64,000 bases of DNA from Erigeron canadensis. Its lineage: Eukaryota > Streptophyta > Magnoliopsida > Asterales > Asteraceae. Below are positions 1 through 10,028 of the stretch, in pieces. The notes below the pieces were generated by a model. It did no database searches. It was not told the origin of the DNA and saw nothing but the letters and a program-made list of their open reading frames with translations. Each line of letters starts with the position of its first letter. Position 1 is the first letter of the stretch. The DNA lies in assembly GCF_010389155.1 (NCBI RefSeq), contig NC_057761.1:60014587-60078586 (forward strand), given 5' to 3'. The position numbers and the translations under genes were made by a program.

Positions 1-214
1 ACTCTTAATATTTTTACATATATGATCATTAGACAATTTAAACTTTGATGACTTTCTAATGACAATATGTGACACATCTTAAAAATTTGCAACCATTTTC
101 AAGCAAAATTTAAAATTTAGATGAAAATTTAGTGCAATAAAAACGTTTATGGTGTAACTGTGTACAAATTTTGAAAGTATATTGGACAACCAATTCAAAA
201 AAAAATTTAAAAAA
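1..214. other. AT-rich intergenic DNA, nothing recognised
   Basis: AT-rich sequence with A-runs up to the first transposon boundary. No coding frame with family resemblance, RNA gene or clear repeat was recognised. Confidence 0.5.
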
Positions 215-223
215 ATTATGATG

Positions 224-638
224 GTAGGGATGGCAAAAAAAAAACCCCGAAACCCAAACCCGTTCGGGGCAGAGACTAGGGCATGTCTACCCTGACCCGA
301 CTCGACCCGATATCAATACCTATATCTATATATTTATAAGTAGTTAATTTTGAATCTACATTCCACACTAATATCAACAAAATTTGTATCTATGTTCAAT
401 AACTTGCACATCCATTTCTCAAAACATCAAGAATAAGTGGTATCCTTTCTCAAATCATACAAGTTTTGGTTAATATTTTTGAAAAGTAACTATCCTTATC
501 GGGTCGAGTTTCGGGTTTTGGCCATGATTTTATCCCCGATGGATATCGGGTCAAGTTCGGTCGTATATTCCTTATCGGGTTCGGGTTTAGTACTAAACTC
601 CCCCCCCCCCCACCCAACCTGACCCTCTGCCATTCCTA
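224..638. mobile_element. hAT-like non-autonomous element (MITE)
   Basis: Ends match as inverted repeats: TAGGGATGGCA at 225-235 and TGCCATTCCTA at 628-638 (10 of 11 positions pair). ATTATGATG lies on both sides (215-223 and 639-647), a target duplication of 8-9 bp. Subterminal arms carry CCCGA/TCGGG-rich motifs (about 246-310 and 498-620) that are inverted relative to each other. An 8-bp duplication and a TAGGG(A/G)TGGCA terminus fit the hAT superfamily. No transposase is encoded; the short frame at 437-622 runs through the repeat motifs and is not a gene. Confidence 0.7.
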
Positions 639-647
639 ATTATGATG

Positions 648-1925
648 CAACTATGTACAATTAGAAAAAATATTTGTTCACCAGTGATTAATCTCATTTA
701 TATATTATGCAAATGTTAAAATATGTTAGAGTTGAGTGACTTATGCATTAGATTCATGGGTTATTACCTCATGATTAGTGTTTGAAAAGTCTTATGGGCG
801 TCCCCTTAACAATTCAAAACTAAAATTTTTATGCGCATTTATGTAATTATTACGATCGTTTTATATAATTTTTCGGGAGCTTGTAAGTACATGGCAGGAG
901 GAATTCTTTTATATCTTTTGTTATCAACAAATCTAATCGGTTACACTATAACTCAACATGTATATCTCACTAAACAACTTTAATGCATAGAATTTTTTGA
1001 ATAATAATATCATCAATTTCAACATGGCTTATCTATAATACTAATTATATAATTTTGAAAATCTTAATATATTTAGCTCGCGTAGAGAATAATTTATTAA
1101 TAAACTTTAATTAAAAATCAATTTCTAGTGGTTTGTGAAAAGTAAAAATGATAATCTCATATCATTTAATTATTATGTATTTCGGGTTGTGCATCTTGCT
1201 ACCTCTTATATAAAAAAACCTTTCGTTAGTGTTAAAAAAGAAATTACATTAAAATACGGAGGATATAAATAAAATGTTTCTTCTGGCAAATGACAAACTA
1301 GGTCCACTCTTTACCATTATTATCTACAGACACACATAATAATTTAATTTTTTTAAACAATATTATTATAATATTATATAAAAAAATGCAAGTCAAAAAC
1401 TAGCCGAATACAAAAAAAAAAAACTCAATCTAGTCCAAATCAATAAAATAACAATAACAATTGGCAATAGAATTGGTACACTAGCCTATTGGTAAAACAT
1501 TTCTCCTTTTTCTCCTTAAATTCAAACACCATTTGACCAATATAAGGCCCACACTAAATGGGTGTTTGGTTAAGTGAAACAGAAATAGTAGAAAAAAATA
1601 ATAAAATTTTCTTTTATTTGCTTTAAAATGAAAAAATAGAAATGAGAATAAGTTTCATTCATTGGAAACCCTTTTTTTTTTTTATTGAGTTTTATATATT
1701 ATTTCCGTTTTATCATTTCCAATTATGGCCCGTTGTAAATATGAACTTATATTCTAAAACAAATTAAAATTATGAAATAATGTGGGGATTTTGTAGCATC
1801 ATTGAGTTTGTTGTGGATGTGGTTTTACTTACCAGAAAAAGTTATATAAAAAATAATCATAAAGATAAAAGAAGTTAAGTTGTCTATCATACATCTTTTT
1901 ACTAAGAGGTTTGTCATGTTAAATA
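648..1925. other. AT-rich intergenic DNA
   Basis: About 1.3 kb of AT-rich sequence with short A/T runs (for example around 1670-1682). I see no gene, RNA or bounded repeat. Confidence 0.4.
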
Positions 1926-2667
1926 TCTTTTATATAAATAAAATAAGATTCTTATTACATCATTATTTTTTAAATAATGCTTATTTGTCATTATTAGACT
2001 TATTTATATCAATTATTTCTTTTTTATTTTTTTATTTATGACATCATCCTATTTAAAATTTAAATCATTTTCTAATTAAATGATTTATGATTTATTTCTT
2101 TTTAAGCCTAAGTCTAATGTAATTTAAAATGTAACTATCTAATTTGTTTTTCTTAAACGGCTAAAAATAGCATCACCGTCTCTTTTCGTCTAAATACTAT
2201 CAATCAACTTGGGTATATTAAATAAAAGACAATTGTTATGACATCATCATTTTATAAAAATAGCTTACTTGGCAGCTTCAAATTGTTTTTAAAGTTAAGT
2301 TTTTTTGTTTAATTTACTTATGATATTACAAGCATTTTTCATTTTTAAGTTTATTTCATTTTTATTTTTGTTCTTTATGATGTCTTTTTTTATAAAAAAA
2401 TAAGTTTTTATTTTATTTTGAAAACTCTAATATTTTATACATGGTTTTTTAAATTCTCATTATCAAAATAGTTTTATCATAATAGATTTTAAATTATCCG
2501 CATATTATACGGTTTAATAAGCTAATTATATATATTAAATATATAAGGTATATTATTCCGGAATTATGAGTATGGTTAAACTATCTCATAGTTCTTAGAT
2601 ATCGACGTAACTTAATATTCTAAATTTTTATTAATAAGCCCGGGTTGAACCCGGGTTAATTAGCTAG
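1926..2667 (+). mobile_element. Non-autonomous Helitron
   Basis: The 5' end begins TCTTTTATATAAATAAAATA immediately after an A (1925). The 3' end is CTAG (2664-2667) followed by T, giving the A|T insertion context typical of Helitrons. Just upstream of the terminus is a perfect hairpin, CCCGGGTT-G-AACCCGGG (about 2639-2655). There is no target duplication and no Rep/helicase coding. A second element at 3711-4423 shares the first 22 or so bases on the opposite strand, which supports the 5' boundary. Confidence 0.65.
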
Positions 2668-2770
2668 TAGTTGTATTTAAAAACAATACGAAAATGAAAA
2701 CCATATCACAAACACAACATCCTTGATATGCATACTCGCAAAAATATCAAATAAATATAATCTGTAATTA

Positions 2771-2773
<3 letters not shown>

Positions 2774-2814
<41 letters not shown>
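2774..2814. repeat. (TA)n microsatellite
   Basis: About 20 uninterrupted TA units. Confidence 0.95.
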
Positions 2815-2815
<1 letters not shown>

Positions 2816-2989
2816 CATTTTTATTGAAAGTATGAGTCTATATGTGTTATTTACTTTTAAAATTTAAAAACAAAAACAAGGTCCTTCTGAGATTTGAATT
2901 CCCATCCATTCAATTTTTTTTTAAGGTGGAATGTCTTTAACTACTAACCGAGTATAGATTGCTTAAACTAAATTTTAGTAATGCTATAC

Positions 2990-3054
<65 letters not shown>
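2990..3054. repeat. (TAA)n microsatellite
   Basis: About 21 TAA units. Together with the run at 3118-3183 it creates a false poly-isoleucine frame on the minus strand. Confidence 0.95.
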
Positions 3055-3055
<1 letters not shown>

Positions 3056-3117
3056 TCTTGGGTTCCCACTAATTTCTTGTAAATCCTATTAATTATTAAT
3101 GAAAGCGATGATTTTAT

Positions 3118-3183
3118 AATAATAATAAAAATAAAAATAATAATAATAATAACAATAATAATAATAATAATAATAATAATAAT
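3118..3183. repeat. Imperfect (TAA)n microsatellite
   Basis: AAT/TAA units with a few interruptions (AAAATAAAAA, AACAAT), 64 bp downstream of a cleaner run of the same motif. Confidence 0.9.
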
Positions 3184-3710
3184 CATTTTATTTGTTTTAT
3201 TATTACACATGGTGTATTACATTCTTACTTTACACTATTAAAAATAAAATATTATTTTTAAACAAAATATATCTTAAATATTTCAATTAATATATGACAA
3301 TGTTATGTGTTTCTTATAAAGATTATATTTGTGCATGTTTTATTTTTTTTATATGTGTCATCACAATTAAAATAAAAAGGGTATAAATTAAAGTTAAAAC
3401 TAAAAACAAATATTAATTTAAAAAAATCAAAAGTTATGATTGGTAGATAAGTTACTATAGTAACTATGTTTTAGTAAAAGATGAGACGCAATCTACCAAC
3501 CTTACCATGCGTGAGTTTGTTTGAATTTTATTATGGGCATAACTAATATACTCCTAAGAGTCTCCATCTTGAATGTTTTGCCCTCACAATCGTTCAAAAA
3601 TAAATTTCAAATTGAGTCATGTGATTAAATGAATGTGAAAGCAACTAGCCTCATTTATTATTTGTTATAAGTAATCTAATATACTATATAAATATTATTA
3701 CTAGCTTAGG

Positions 3711-4423
3711 AACCCGCGTAGTTAGTCGCTTAGAAACTCACATAATAGATAATACGTATTTGAATATATTGTAAAATTTTCTGTGTATGTCATATAATAC
3801 GAAATTAAAAAGAAATAATATAAGAATCAAAAGAAACTACTTAGTTATTTCTCAATTTTTTATATATTATATGTCAAACATAGTAAAAATGAAACACCTT
3901 TTTCTTTAAATGGGCATAAAAAGTTTAAGATGAAAAATGCATTCAAATTATCATTTATAAATCATACATCTACGGATTAGCTATATTAAATTTTATGTAC
4001 ATTGATTTCAATACAATTAATATAATTTGTTAATGAAAAAATTGAAATCAAAAATTTCATTAAAAGTGATATCATATATCAATTCAGATTAAAATATAGT
4101 TAATAAGAAATTATCTAACAACTACAAGTAGCTATTTCTATATAAAAAATGATGTCATCGACATCTTCCACCTTTTATATAATAATAGATATGTAATTTG
4201 TTGTAAATATATACATAATAATATGATATAGAGAACAACATACTTGTAACGATGAACATTAATATATATAACCAATTAGGGTTTAAAAAAAAGTAAAAAG
4301 TAACTATCATAAAAAGTCTATTATGACATCTAAAATTTGTAGACAATAGCCTAGGATAAAATGTTGGCATGTCATATAGGAAAAAAGCTTCTAGAAACAA
4401 TTTTATTTTATTTATATAAAAGA
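3711..4423 (-). mobile_element. Non-autonomous Helitron, minus strand
   Basis: Read on the minus strand, the element starts TCTTTTATATAAATAAAATA at 4423, preceded by A. It ends CTAG at 3714-3711, followed by T. The 5' 22 bases match the Helitron at 1926. The 3' subterminal CGCGGGTTCC is GC-rich, but its hairpin is degenerate. About 713 bp, no coding. Confidence 0.55.
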
Positions 4424-4826
4424 TTATCTAACCCACCACAAAAAAAGTTATAAAAAAGTTAGTTTGTAAATGACCTTTATAATGAAACATTTTTAGATTG
4501 AATTATTAGCAATGACTCAATTTGATATTAATGATCAAATTTACATCTTATATCCATATCTTAGTAATATACACTCTAAACTCTTATTTTTTAAAATATT
4601 TTCACTACCGCTTTTTTAAATCAATTACATTTACAATAACCTACATCATTCCGATCACCATTAATGTTCATCATTATCACAACTGCATTACACGGGTACT
4701 GTGCTATCATAATTAATGGAGTTAATGTTCACACGTCAAGAGTAAAAAGAAATGCGAAACTTTAATAAATAATTATTAAAAATATGTAAAAGCGAAAAAA
4801 AAATATTTTAATTTAATATATGTAAA

Positions 4827-4828
<2 letters not shown>
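4424..4828. other. AT-rich intergenic DNA
   Basis: Nothing recognised between the Helitron and the AAT microsatellite. Confidence 0.4.

Positions 4829-4898
<70 letters not shown>
4829..4898. repeat. (AAT)n microsatellite, MULE target site
   Basis: About 23 AAT units. The last nine bases (4890-4898, TAATAATAA) reappear at 10002-10010, so the 5.1 kb MULE inserted into this microsatellite. Confidence 0.95.
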
Positions 4899-5106
4899 GA
4901 GCTAATGACATAAATCGTCCCTGTGGTTTACTGAAATAGTCACCTTTCGTCCTTTCATTTTCAAAACCTCATTGACAGTCCTTTATAGGTGGATAAGGTT
5001 CATGTTCAGTTCTTTGACTTTTTGATCATCAAGTTGTCTCCGTTAGCCCCCCACTTGCTTCCCACGTGAGGGGTACTCCAGTAATTAGCCAACCCCACTA
5101 CACGTT
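4899..5106 (+). repeat. Left terminal inverted repeat of the MULE
   Basis: Pairs with 9805-10001 over about 200 bp with few mismatches. Differences include a short extra stretch near 5052-5063 around the CCCACGTGAGGGG motif. Confidence 0.9.
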
Positions 5107-5160
5107 TATACACATATATATACCAGACATAAATTCCTTTTTCCCCAAATCATATATCAT

Positions 5161-5210
5161 AAACCCTAAATTATAAACCCTACCCCCAAACCCAACACAC
5201 GAACCCTAAA
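5161..5210. promoter_or_regulatory. Telo-box cluster upstream of the GRF gene
   Basis: AAACCCTAA at 5161-5169, a related AAACCCTAC about 14 bp on and GAACCCTAA at 5201, all within 70 bp of the ATG at 5231. Telo-boxes are known in plant promoters of growth-related genes, including Polycomb target sites. Function here is inferred. Confidence 0.4.
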
Positions 5211-5230
5211 TTAAACCCGATCCCCAAATT

Positions 5231-5597
5231 ATGGTTCTTTGTGGGTGTGGTAAGGAGGCCATAATCCTAACATCATGGACTGCCAAGAACCCAGGAAGAA
5301 GATTCTATGTTTGTCCTAACCATGTATGATTTATACAATTTGAATTTCAATTAAACTTTTTGATCAAAATTCAAATTGGGGGTTTATGTGGAATAGGGTT
5401 CAAAGTGCAAATTCATAGGATGGTTTGATCCTGCAATGTGTCAACGGGCTACTGATATTATACCAGGGTTGTTGAGATCAAAGAACAAAGTTGAAGCAGA
5501 AATCAAAGAAAAAGATGGTCAAATCAAGAAATTGAAGATCATGTTGGTGTTTGCTTCAATTGTCATTGTGTATCTTGTTTCTTTATTAGTAGTCTGA
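5231..5597 (+). CDS. GRF zinc-finger protein with C-terminal membrane helix (MULE cargo)
   Basis: Two exons, 5231-5323 and 5397-5597, with a 73-bp GT-AG intron, give an intact 97-residue protein. The N-terminal part is a GRF-type zinc finger: CGCG (C4, C6), NPGRRFYVCP (the FY and C28) and SKCKFIGWFDP (C35). A lysine/glutamate-rich stretch (about 52-75) resembles a short coiled coil, and the last ~20 residues are hydrophobic (LVFASIVIVYLVSLLVV), a probable tail anchor. GRF fingers bind nucleic acid in other proteins. Short GRF-plus-membrane-helix proteins recur near plant MULEs; what they do is unknown. I chose the first ATG because it opens right before the finger. No broken codon was found, unlike the neighbouring transposase. 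Confidence 0.75.
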
Positions 5598-6095
5598 AGC
5601 AAAGTAATGTACTTTTTTGGATATATTTGTGTTGTATGAATTCTGATCATGAATGAATGAGTAATGGAAGTTATTTTGTTGACAATTTTATGTTTTTTAC
5701 TTGGTGACATACATACTGCTACTTATATACATGCATTGTAGACATTTAATACCAAAATGTGCCACATTCTTGCAGTTTGTCATATATAGCAGTTTGTATT
5801 ATTAGATAGCAAAATTACATACCAAAATGTCACAGTTGCAGTTCATTCTTGCAGATTGTAGTAAATTAGATAGTTATAAATGGTAAAAAAAAATTAGATA
5901 CCAAATGTAAAAATACAGATACTTATAAAAGCATATTGTCATACATAGCATAGGTTCCAATTTAACATTCTACATAACCAAATGTAGCAAAAGACAAGAC
6001 ATAAATCCCAAATTGTAGCAGATTACACTAGAAAGTGTTAATATTACATGACCAGAATATAATGAAAGCAATTTAAACTTGTTTTTTCTTGTTGC
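5598..6095. other. MULE interior spacer
   Basis: AT-rich sequence between the convergent 3' ends of the GRF gene and the transposase pseudogene. Likely 3' UTRs; nothing else seen. Confidence 0.4.
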
Positions 6096-6215
6096 TCATG
6101 AGATATAACATCTTTTTGTTCCACCTGGACTTGAAATTAACCTTTTTTTAGTTGTCCTGACACTGAAACTTTCTTGACTTGGCCTGGCCATACTTGCACT
6201 TGTTTGACTTGGGCC

Positions 6216-6373
6216 ACCAGCACCACCTGCACTTGACTGCCTTGTACCAGCAGCACCACCAGCACTTGCTTGACTTGCAGCAGCACCACCCGCACTTGCT
6301 TGACTTACAGCAGCACCACCTGCACTTGCTTGGCTTGCAAAACCACCACCTGCACTTGCTTGACTTGGACAAC
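6216..6373. repeat. 30-bp minisatellite in the transposase C-terminus
   Basis: About five units with 30-bp period (ACTTGCTTGAC starting near 6264, 6294, 6324, 6354). On the minus strand they encode repeated SQASAGGAA-type decapeptides after the zinc knuckle. The opposite strand shows a spurious Leu/His-rich frame. Confidence 0.85.
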
Positions 6374-7825
6374 CTTGTGTACCTCCTGCTTGTCTTGGTT
6401 GGTTTGACTGACTTTGACTTGGAGCAGTTGAATTGGCTTGACTGGTACCAACATTTTTACAAGACCTCTTGTTGTGGCCCATTCTGCCACATTGTTTGCA
6501 TACAACTGATCTAAGTTTCCTGGATAATTTACCATTTTTTTCCATTTGAACCTCCTCTGCATTCTTTCTTCTTTTCTTCCTTGGTCTACCAACTGGTGTA
6601 TGGTATTTTGGTGGAATGATGAGTGTCAGGTGTTCAAGTGATTTAGCCCACATGTTCATTCCATTTGTTGGGTTAATGGTAAACTGGTACATAAGTTTCC
6701 ATGTGTCTAACCTATAATAAGGGTCCACCCATACCAGTTGCCACACCATTGTTTACCATATTGTAGTGAACACCTACTGCATGTTTGCAAGGCATACATG
6801 TAATTTCCCACTTCCTACATGAGCATGACATTCTAGTCATATCAACAACACATTGATCTCCCCAGGGACCACTAACTTGATACTTATCAGTGTCATTGAA
6901 TATTGCTTTGTAAGACTCTGCTTCTGTTTTAATCCGTTCAAATATCCTTGTTGCAGTTGGTGTTAATGGACCCTTGCTCTTTGCTATAACCTTGTGCACA
7001 TTGTCTATCCTAATCATTAAGTACTCCCTAATGAATTCTAGGCAATGAATTATAGGCATAGCCCTACCTTTAACCAATTTGCTATTCAATACTTCACACA
7101 TGTTGTTTAATAACACATCAGATTTTGCCCTGCCTGTAAAATGTATAAATAAAACAAACCTACTAAATAAAACAATTAAATAATACTGTAGTACTATAAT
7201 TTGTATATAAATATACCTGTAAAATGTGACCTAGCCCAATGCTGAGGTGGGATCTTTAGCAACTAATTGTATGCAGCTTCATTGTAGTTTTTGAATTCCA
7301 GCATAAACTTGTTAAACTCTTGGACTGTTGTTGCTATAGCACACCTCCATAGATGGTTTTTGAAAGTTGTTCCCTTCCATTGCAACTTCATATTTTCATA
7401 TATATGCTTTAAACAGTACCCGTGTTCAGCACATGGAAAAACCTTTGATATTGCTTGAATTATTCCCTTTTGCCTGTCACTCATGAAAGTGTAATTGGAC
7501 CTTTGATCTAGATCTAAATCATTACCTAAACACTCTAAGAACCATGTCCATGAATCTTTATCTCTGCTTCCACTACTTCATATGCAACTGGGTAAATTCC
7601 ATTGTTTGAGTCAATACTAACAGTGGTAAGTACTTGTCCAGGGAATGGACCAGACATAAATGCACCATCAAGACCCAATAACTCTCTACCAGCAGTTTTG
7701 AACCCCCTCTTCAAAGAACCTAAGAAAACATAAATCCTTTTAAATATTCTCTCATTAGAATCTGGATCCATTGGTGGTTCAACCTCCAACTTGATTGTTG
7801 ACCCAGGATTTGAAGTATGAAACTC

Positions 7826-7877
7826 CAACACATAATCTCTCAACATATTGTCAACACATAATCTCTCAACATATTGT
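7826..7877. repeat. 26-bp tandem duplication that breaks the transposase frame
   Basis: Two identical 26-bp copies (7826-7851 and 7852-7877) inside the codons for the MLRDYVL segment. 26 is not a multiple of three, so the duplication alone shifts the frame. Confidence 0.95.
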
Positions 7878-9543
7878 ACTGCCTAGTATAATCTCCTCTG
7901 AGTTGACCTTGTGTTGCCCTTTTTAGCTCTTTGTGCTTTCTGCTTGGATAATCCAAGCCTAAAACTTCTTTGAAGTTCACCTTGTAGAGCTGAAGATGGT
8001 ATTTCAGGATTTCCTGTAACATAAATTGTAAGTATACAACAATTATATTAAAACAGTAATAAAACATAAATGGTATGTATAAAGCAATTAAATTAAAACA
8101 GTAATTGGAGGTTTTACCTTCTATTTGTTGAAGAATACTTTTGCCAATAAACTTTGAAGTGAAATGCTTGATAGATCTAGATGGCAGGCATTTGTGTTCT
8201 TCTTTGAAGGTTCTTACCATCCAAGTTTGCATACCATAAAGCTTGGACACATGTAAAGCCCATGGATAGGTATATGGATTGCTTTTTGACTTCTTTCCTT
8301 TACCACCCTTATTCTTAATTTCAGAATCTTGAACTGCCCCCCACTTGAATTTAATGGCCCATCTTCCAAAATTGTCCCCTTATTCTTTGTTTTATCTTTC
8401 TTTTTTGACATGGTGGACTGACTAGGCCCAACTGTCTTTGTCTTTTTCTGCTTTGGCCAAACTTTAGGCCCAACAGCTTCATTAACAATTGGCCTGGCTC
8501 CTGCATCTACATTAGATGGACCAACTTTTGGCCCAGCAGCTTCAGTATTGAACTCTGGCATCTTGCCTTCACATACTACTCTAACCCTTTCTTTATCATT
8601 TTTCACTATTTTTAATTCCCTCCTAGTTTCTATTGCATGTGCCTTGACCAAATCCTTAACCTCCTTGGATGTTCCAAAGGTTTGTGACAAATGAAATCCA
8701 GTTTTAAAGATTTCAGCCTCCTCACTCCTCTTCTCTTTAGACATTTTTTTCAACAATGTGTTCCTAATCTTATTCACATCATCATCTGGTTCAGAACCAA
8801 TTTCAAACTCATCATTATGTAGTACATCAACATCTGGATCCCCATTACTATCTTCAACATGTTCATGTGTACCAACAACCCAACCCATAAACTCTACATC
8901 TGCATCAACATGCAATTTGAAGTCTTTCATATCCACTTCCACATCCTCTATCTCATTCTCCTCATCAACAATGTAGTCACTGTCTTCACTATCTTCACCC
9001 TCTTCATCCTCTTTCTCAGTTTTATGACCCTCATCATCCTCATTATCACCCTCTTGTTCAGTTTCTGGACCCTCATCATCCTCATTATCATTTTCACCAC
9101 TGCAACTGTCAGTTACAATTGCCTTACCCTTTTCATTCACATTGTCATTATCTTTGACTTTTTTTAAGTTTTCTTGAGTACTAGGGGTTAAAATAGGTTC
9201 CTCATGCCAATCAAGTAATAGCTTTCTATAAGTGCCAATATTTTTCTTTGGTCTAAAGGGTGTAAGCCATCATCTAATGAATGCCCAGGTTTCAGAAAGT
9301 GATAGAACATTAACTGACCTTCAACATAGCCTAAATCCTGCATAATGGAGTCCAACTCATGAACTGAAAACTTATCGATATTGATACAATTAGCATGGTC
9401 AATTTTGCCTCTTTCATAGATCATGTTTGGCCATTCAGTGAAAAAACCTCCATGGTGGACCTTAAAGGAGAACAATCCAGCATAACAATCTACAATGTAT
9501 AAGAAATACGTTAATAAAACACTAAAAATTGTTTACTTGTTAA

Positions 9544-9576
9544 AAACCCTAAAAATACATAAAATATAAACCCTAA
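9544..9576. promoter_or_regulatory. Telo-box motifs in transposase intron 1
   Basis: AAACCCTAA at 9544-9552 and 9568-9576, inside the first intron (9490-9592) of the transposase pseudogene. The GRF gene at the other end of the element has the same motif upstream. Confidence 0.35.
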
Positions 9577-9804
9577 ATGTAATAATACTCACGATACATA
9601 TTATCCAGATCCCATAAGTGATTTTCACCATGTACACGAATTGTATATAACGGGCATGACATTTTGGTGTTACAAAGTTAATTATCCAGATCATGGGTTT
9701 TAGGGATTTAAATCGGTTGAAAGAGAGAAAATGAGGAGTTGATTTGATTTGGGGAAAAAATAATTTTCGATGTATATATATATGTATAAACAAAAAAAAG
9801 ATAA

Positions 9805-10001
9805 AACGTGTAGTGGGGTTGGCTAATTAGCGGAGTACCCCTCACGTGGGGGGGCTAACGGAGACAACTTGATGGTCAAAAAGTCAAAGGACTGAACATG
9901 AACCTTATCCACCTTTAAAGGACTGTAGTGAGGTTTTGAAAATGAAAGGACGAAAGGTGACTATTTCAGTAAACCACAGAGACGATTTATGTCATTAATT
10001 C
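9805..10001 (-). repeat. Right terminal inverted repeat of the MULE
   Basis: Inverted partner of 4899-5106, ending GTCATTAATTC at 10001. Confidence 0.9.
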
Positions 10002-10028
10002 TAATAATAATGTGAAAAGAAAATAATA

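Larger units (their letters stand above)
6096..9662 (-). pseudogene. mudrA-type MULE transposase, disrupted
   Basis: Minus-strand gene starting at ATG 9660-9662. Homology in order: N-terminal PB1-like domain (VHHGGFF...YERG...HELDSIM, 9489-9200); acidic linker (about 8900-9140); MuDR DNA-binding part (about 8230-8700); MULE transposase core (MSDRQKGI..., about 7220-7850); SWIM zinc finger CSCRKW...CMPCKHAV (near 6800); CCHC knuckle CKQCGRMGHNKRSC; Ser/Ala/Gly-rich repeats at the C-terminus. Plausible introns: 9490-9592, 8014-8117, 7134-7216. The frame breaks near 9254, 8375 and 7915, at the 26-bp duplication 7826-7877, and near 7560 and 6735; a TAG stop sits at 7263-7265 where relatives keep reading. 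It once catalysed MULE transposition; this copy cannot make a full protein unless the breaks are assembly errors. Confidence 0.88.
4899..10001. mobile_element. Mutator-like element (MULE), 5.1 kb, two genes
   Basis: Complete element bounded by ~200 bp terminal inverted repeats (4899-5106 and 9805-10001), both starting GA-x-x-TAATGACATAAATCGTC when read inward. The 9-bp target duplication TAATAATAA (4890-4898, 10002-10010) is the length expected for Mutator, although it lies in a microsatellite, so the exact edge could slide. Inside are two divergent-facing genes: a small GRF zinc-finger/membrane gene on plus (5231-5597) and a mudrA-type transposase pseudogene on minus (6096-9662). The transposase has several frame disruptions, so the copy is probably not autonomous; TIRs are still well conserved (fairly recent insertion, inferred). 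Confidence 0.9.

Noticed and set aside
437..622. Short frame in the first MITE
   Set aside because: Runs through TCGGG-rich arms of the transposon; no family resemblance.
2968..3210. 80-residue poly-isoleucine frame
   Set aside because: It is a translation of two TAA microsatellites.
5161..5210. Interstitial telomere sequence
   Set aside because: CCCTAAA-like units are isolated and spaced, not tandem; better read as telo-boxes.
6179..6514. 111-residue Leu/His-rich plus-strand frame
   Set aside because: Antisense shadow of the transposase Ser/Ala/Gly minisatellite.
8758..9167. Plus-strand frames over the acidic linker of the transposase
   Set aside because: Antisense of Glu/Asp codons.
9254..9260. 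Slippery heptamer C CCT TTA exactly where the mudrA frame moves by -1
   Set aside because: It fits X XXY YYZ and the next frame, but the same gene has several other disruptions not at such sites, so simple decay is more likely than programmed frameshifting.
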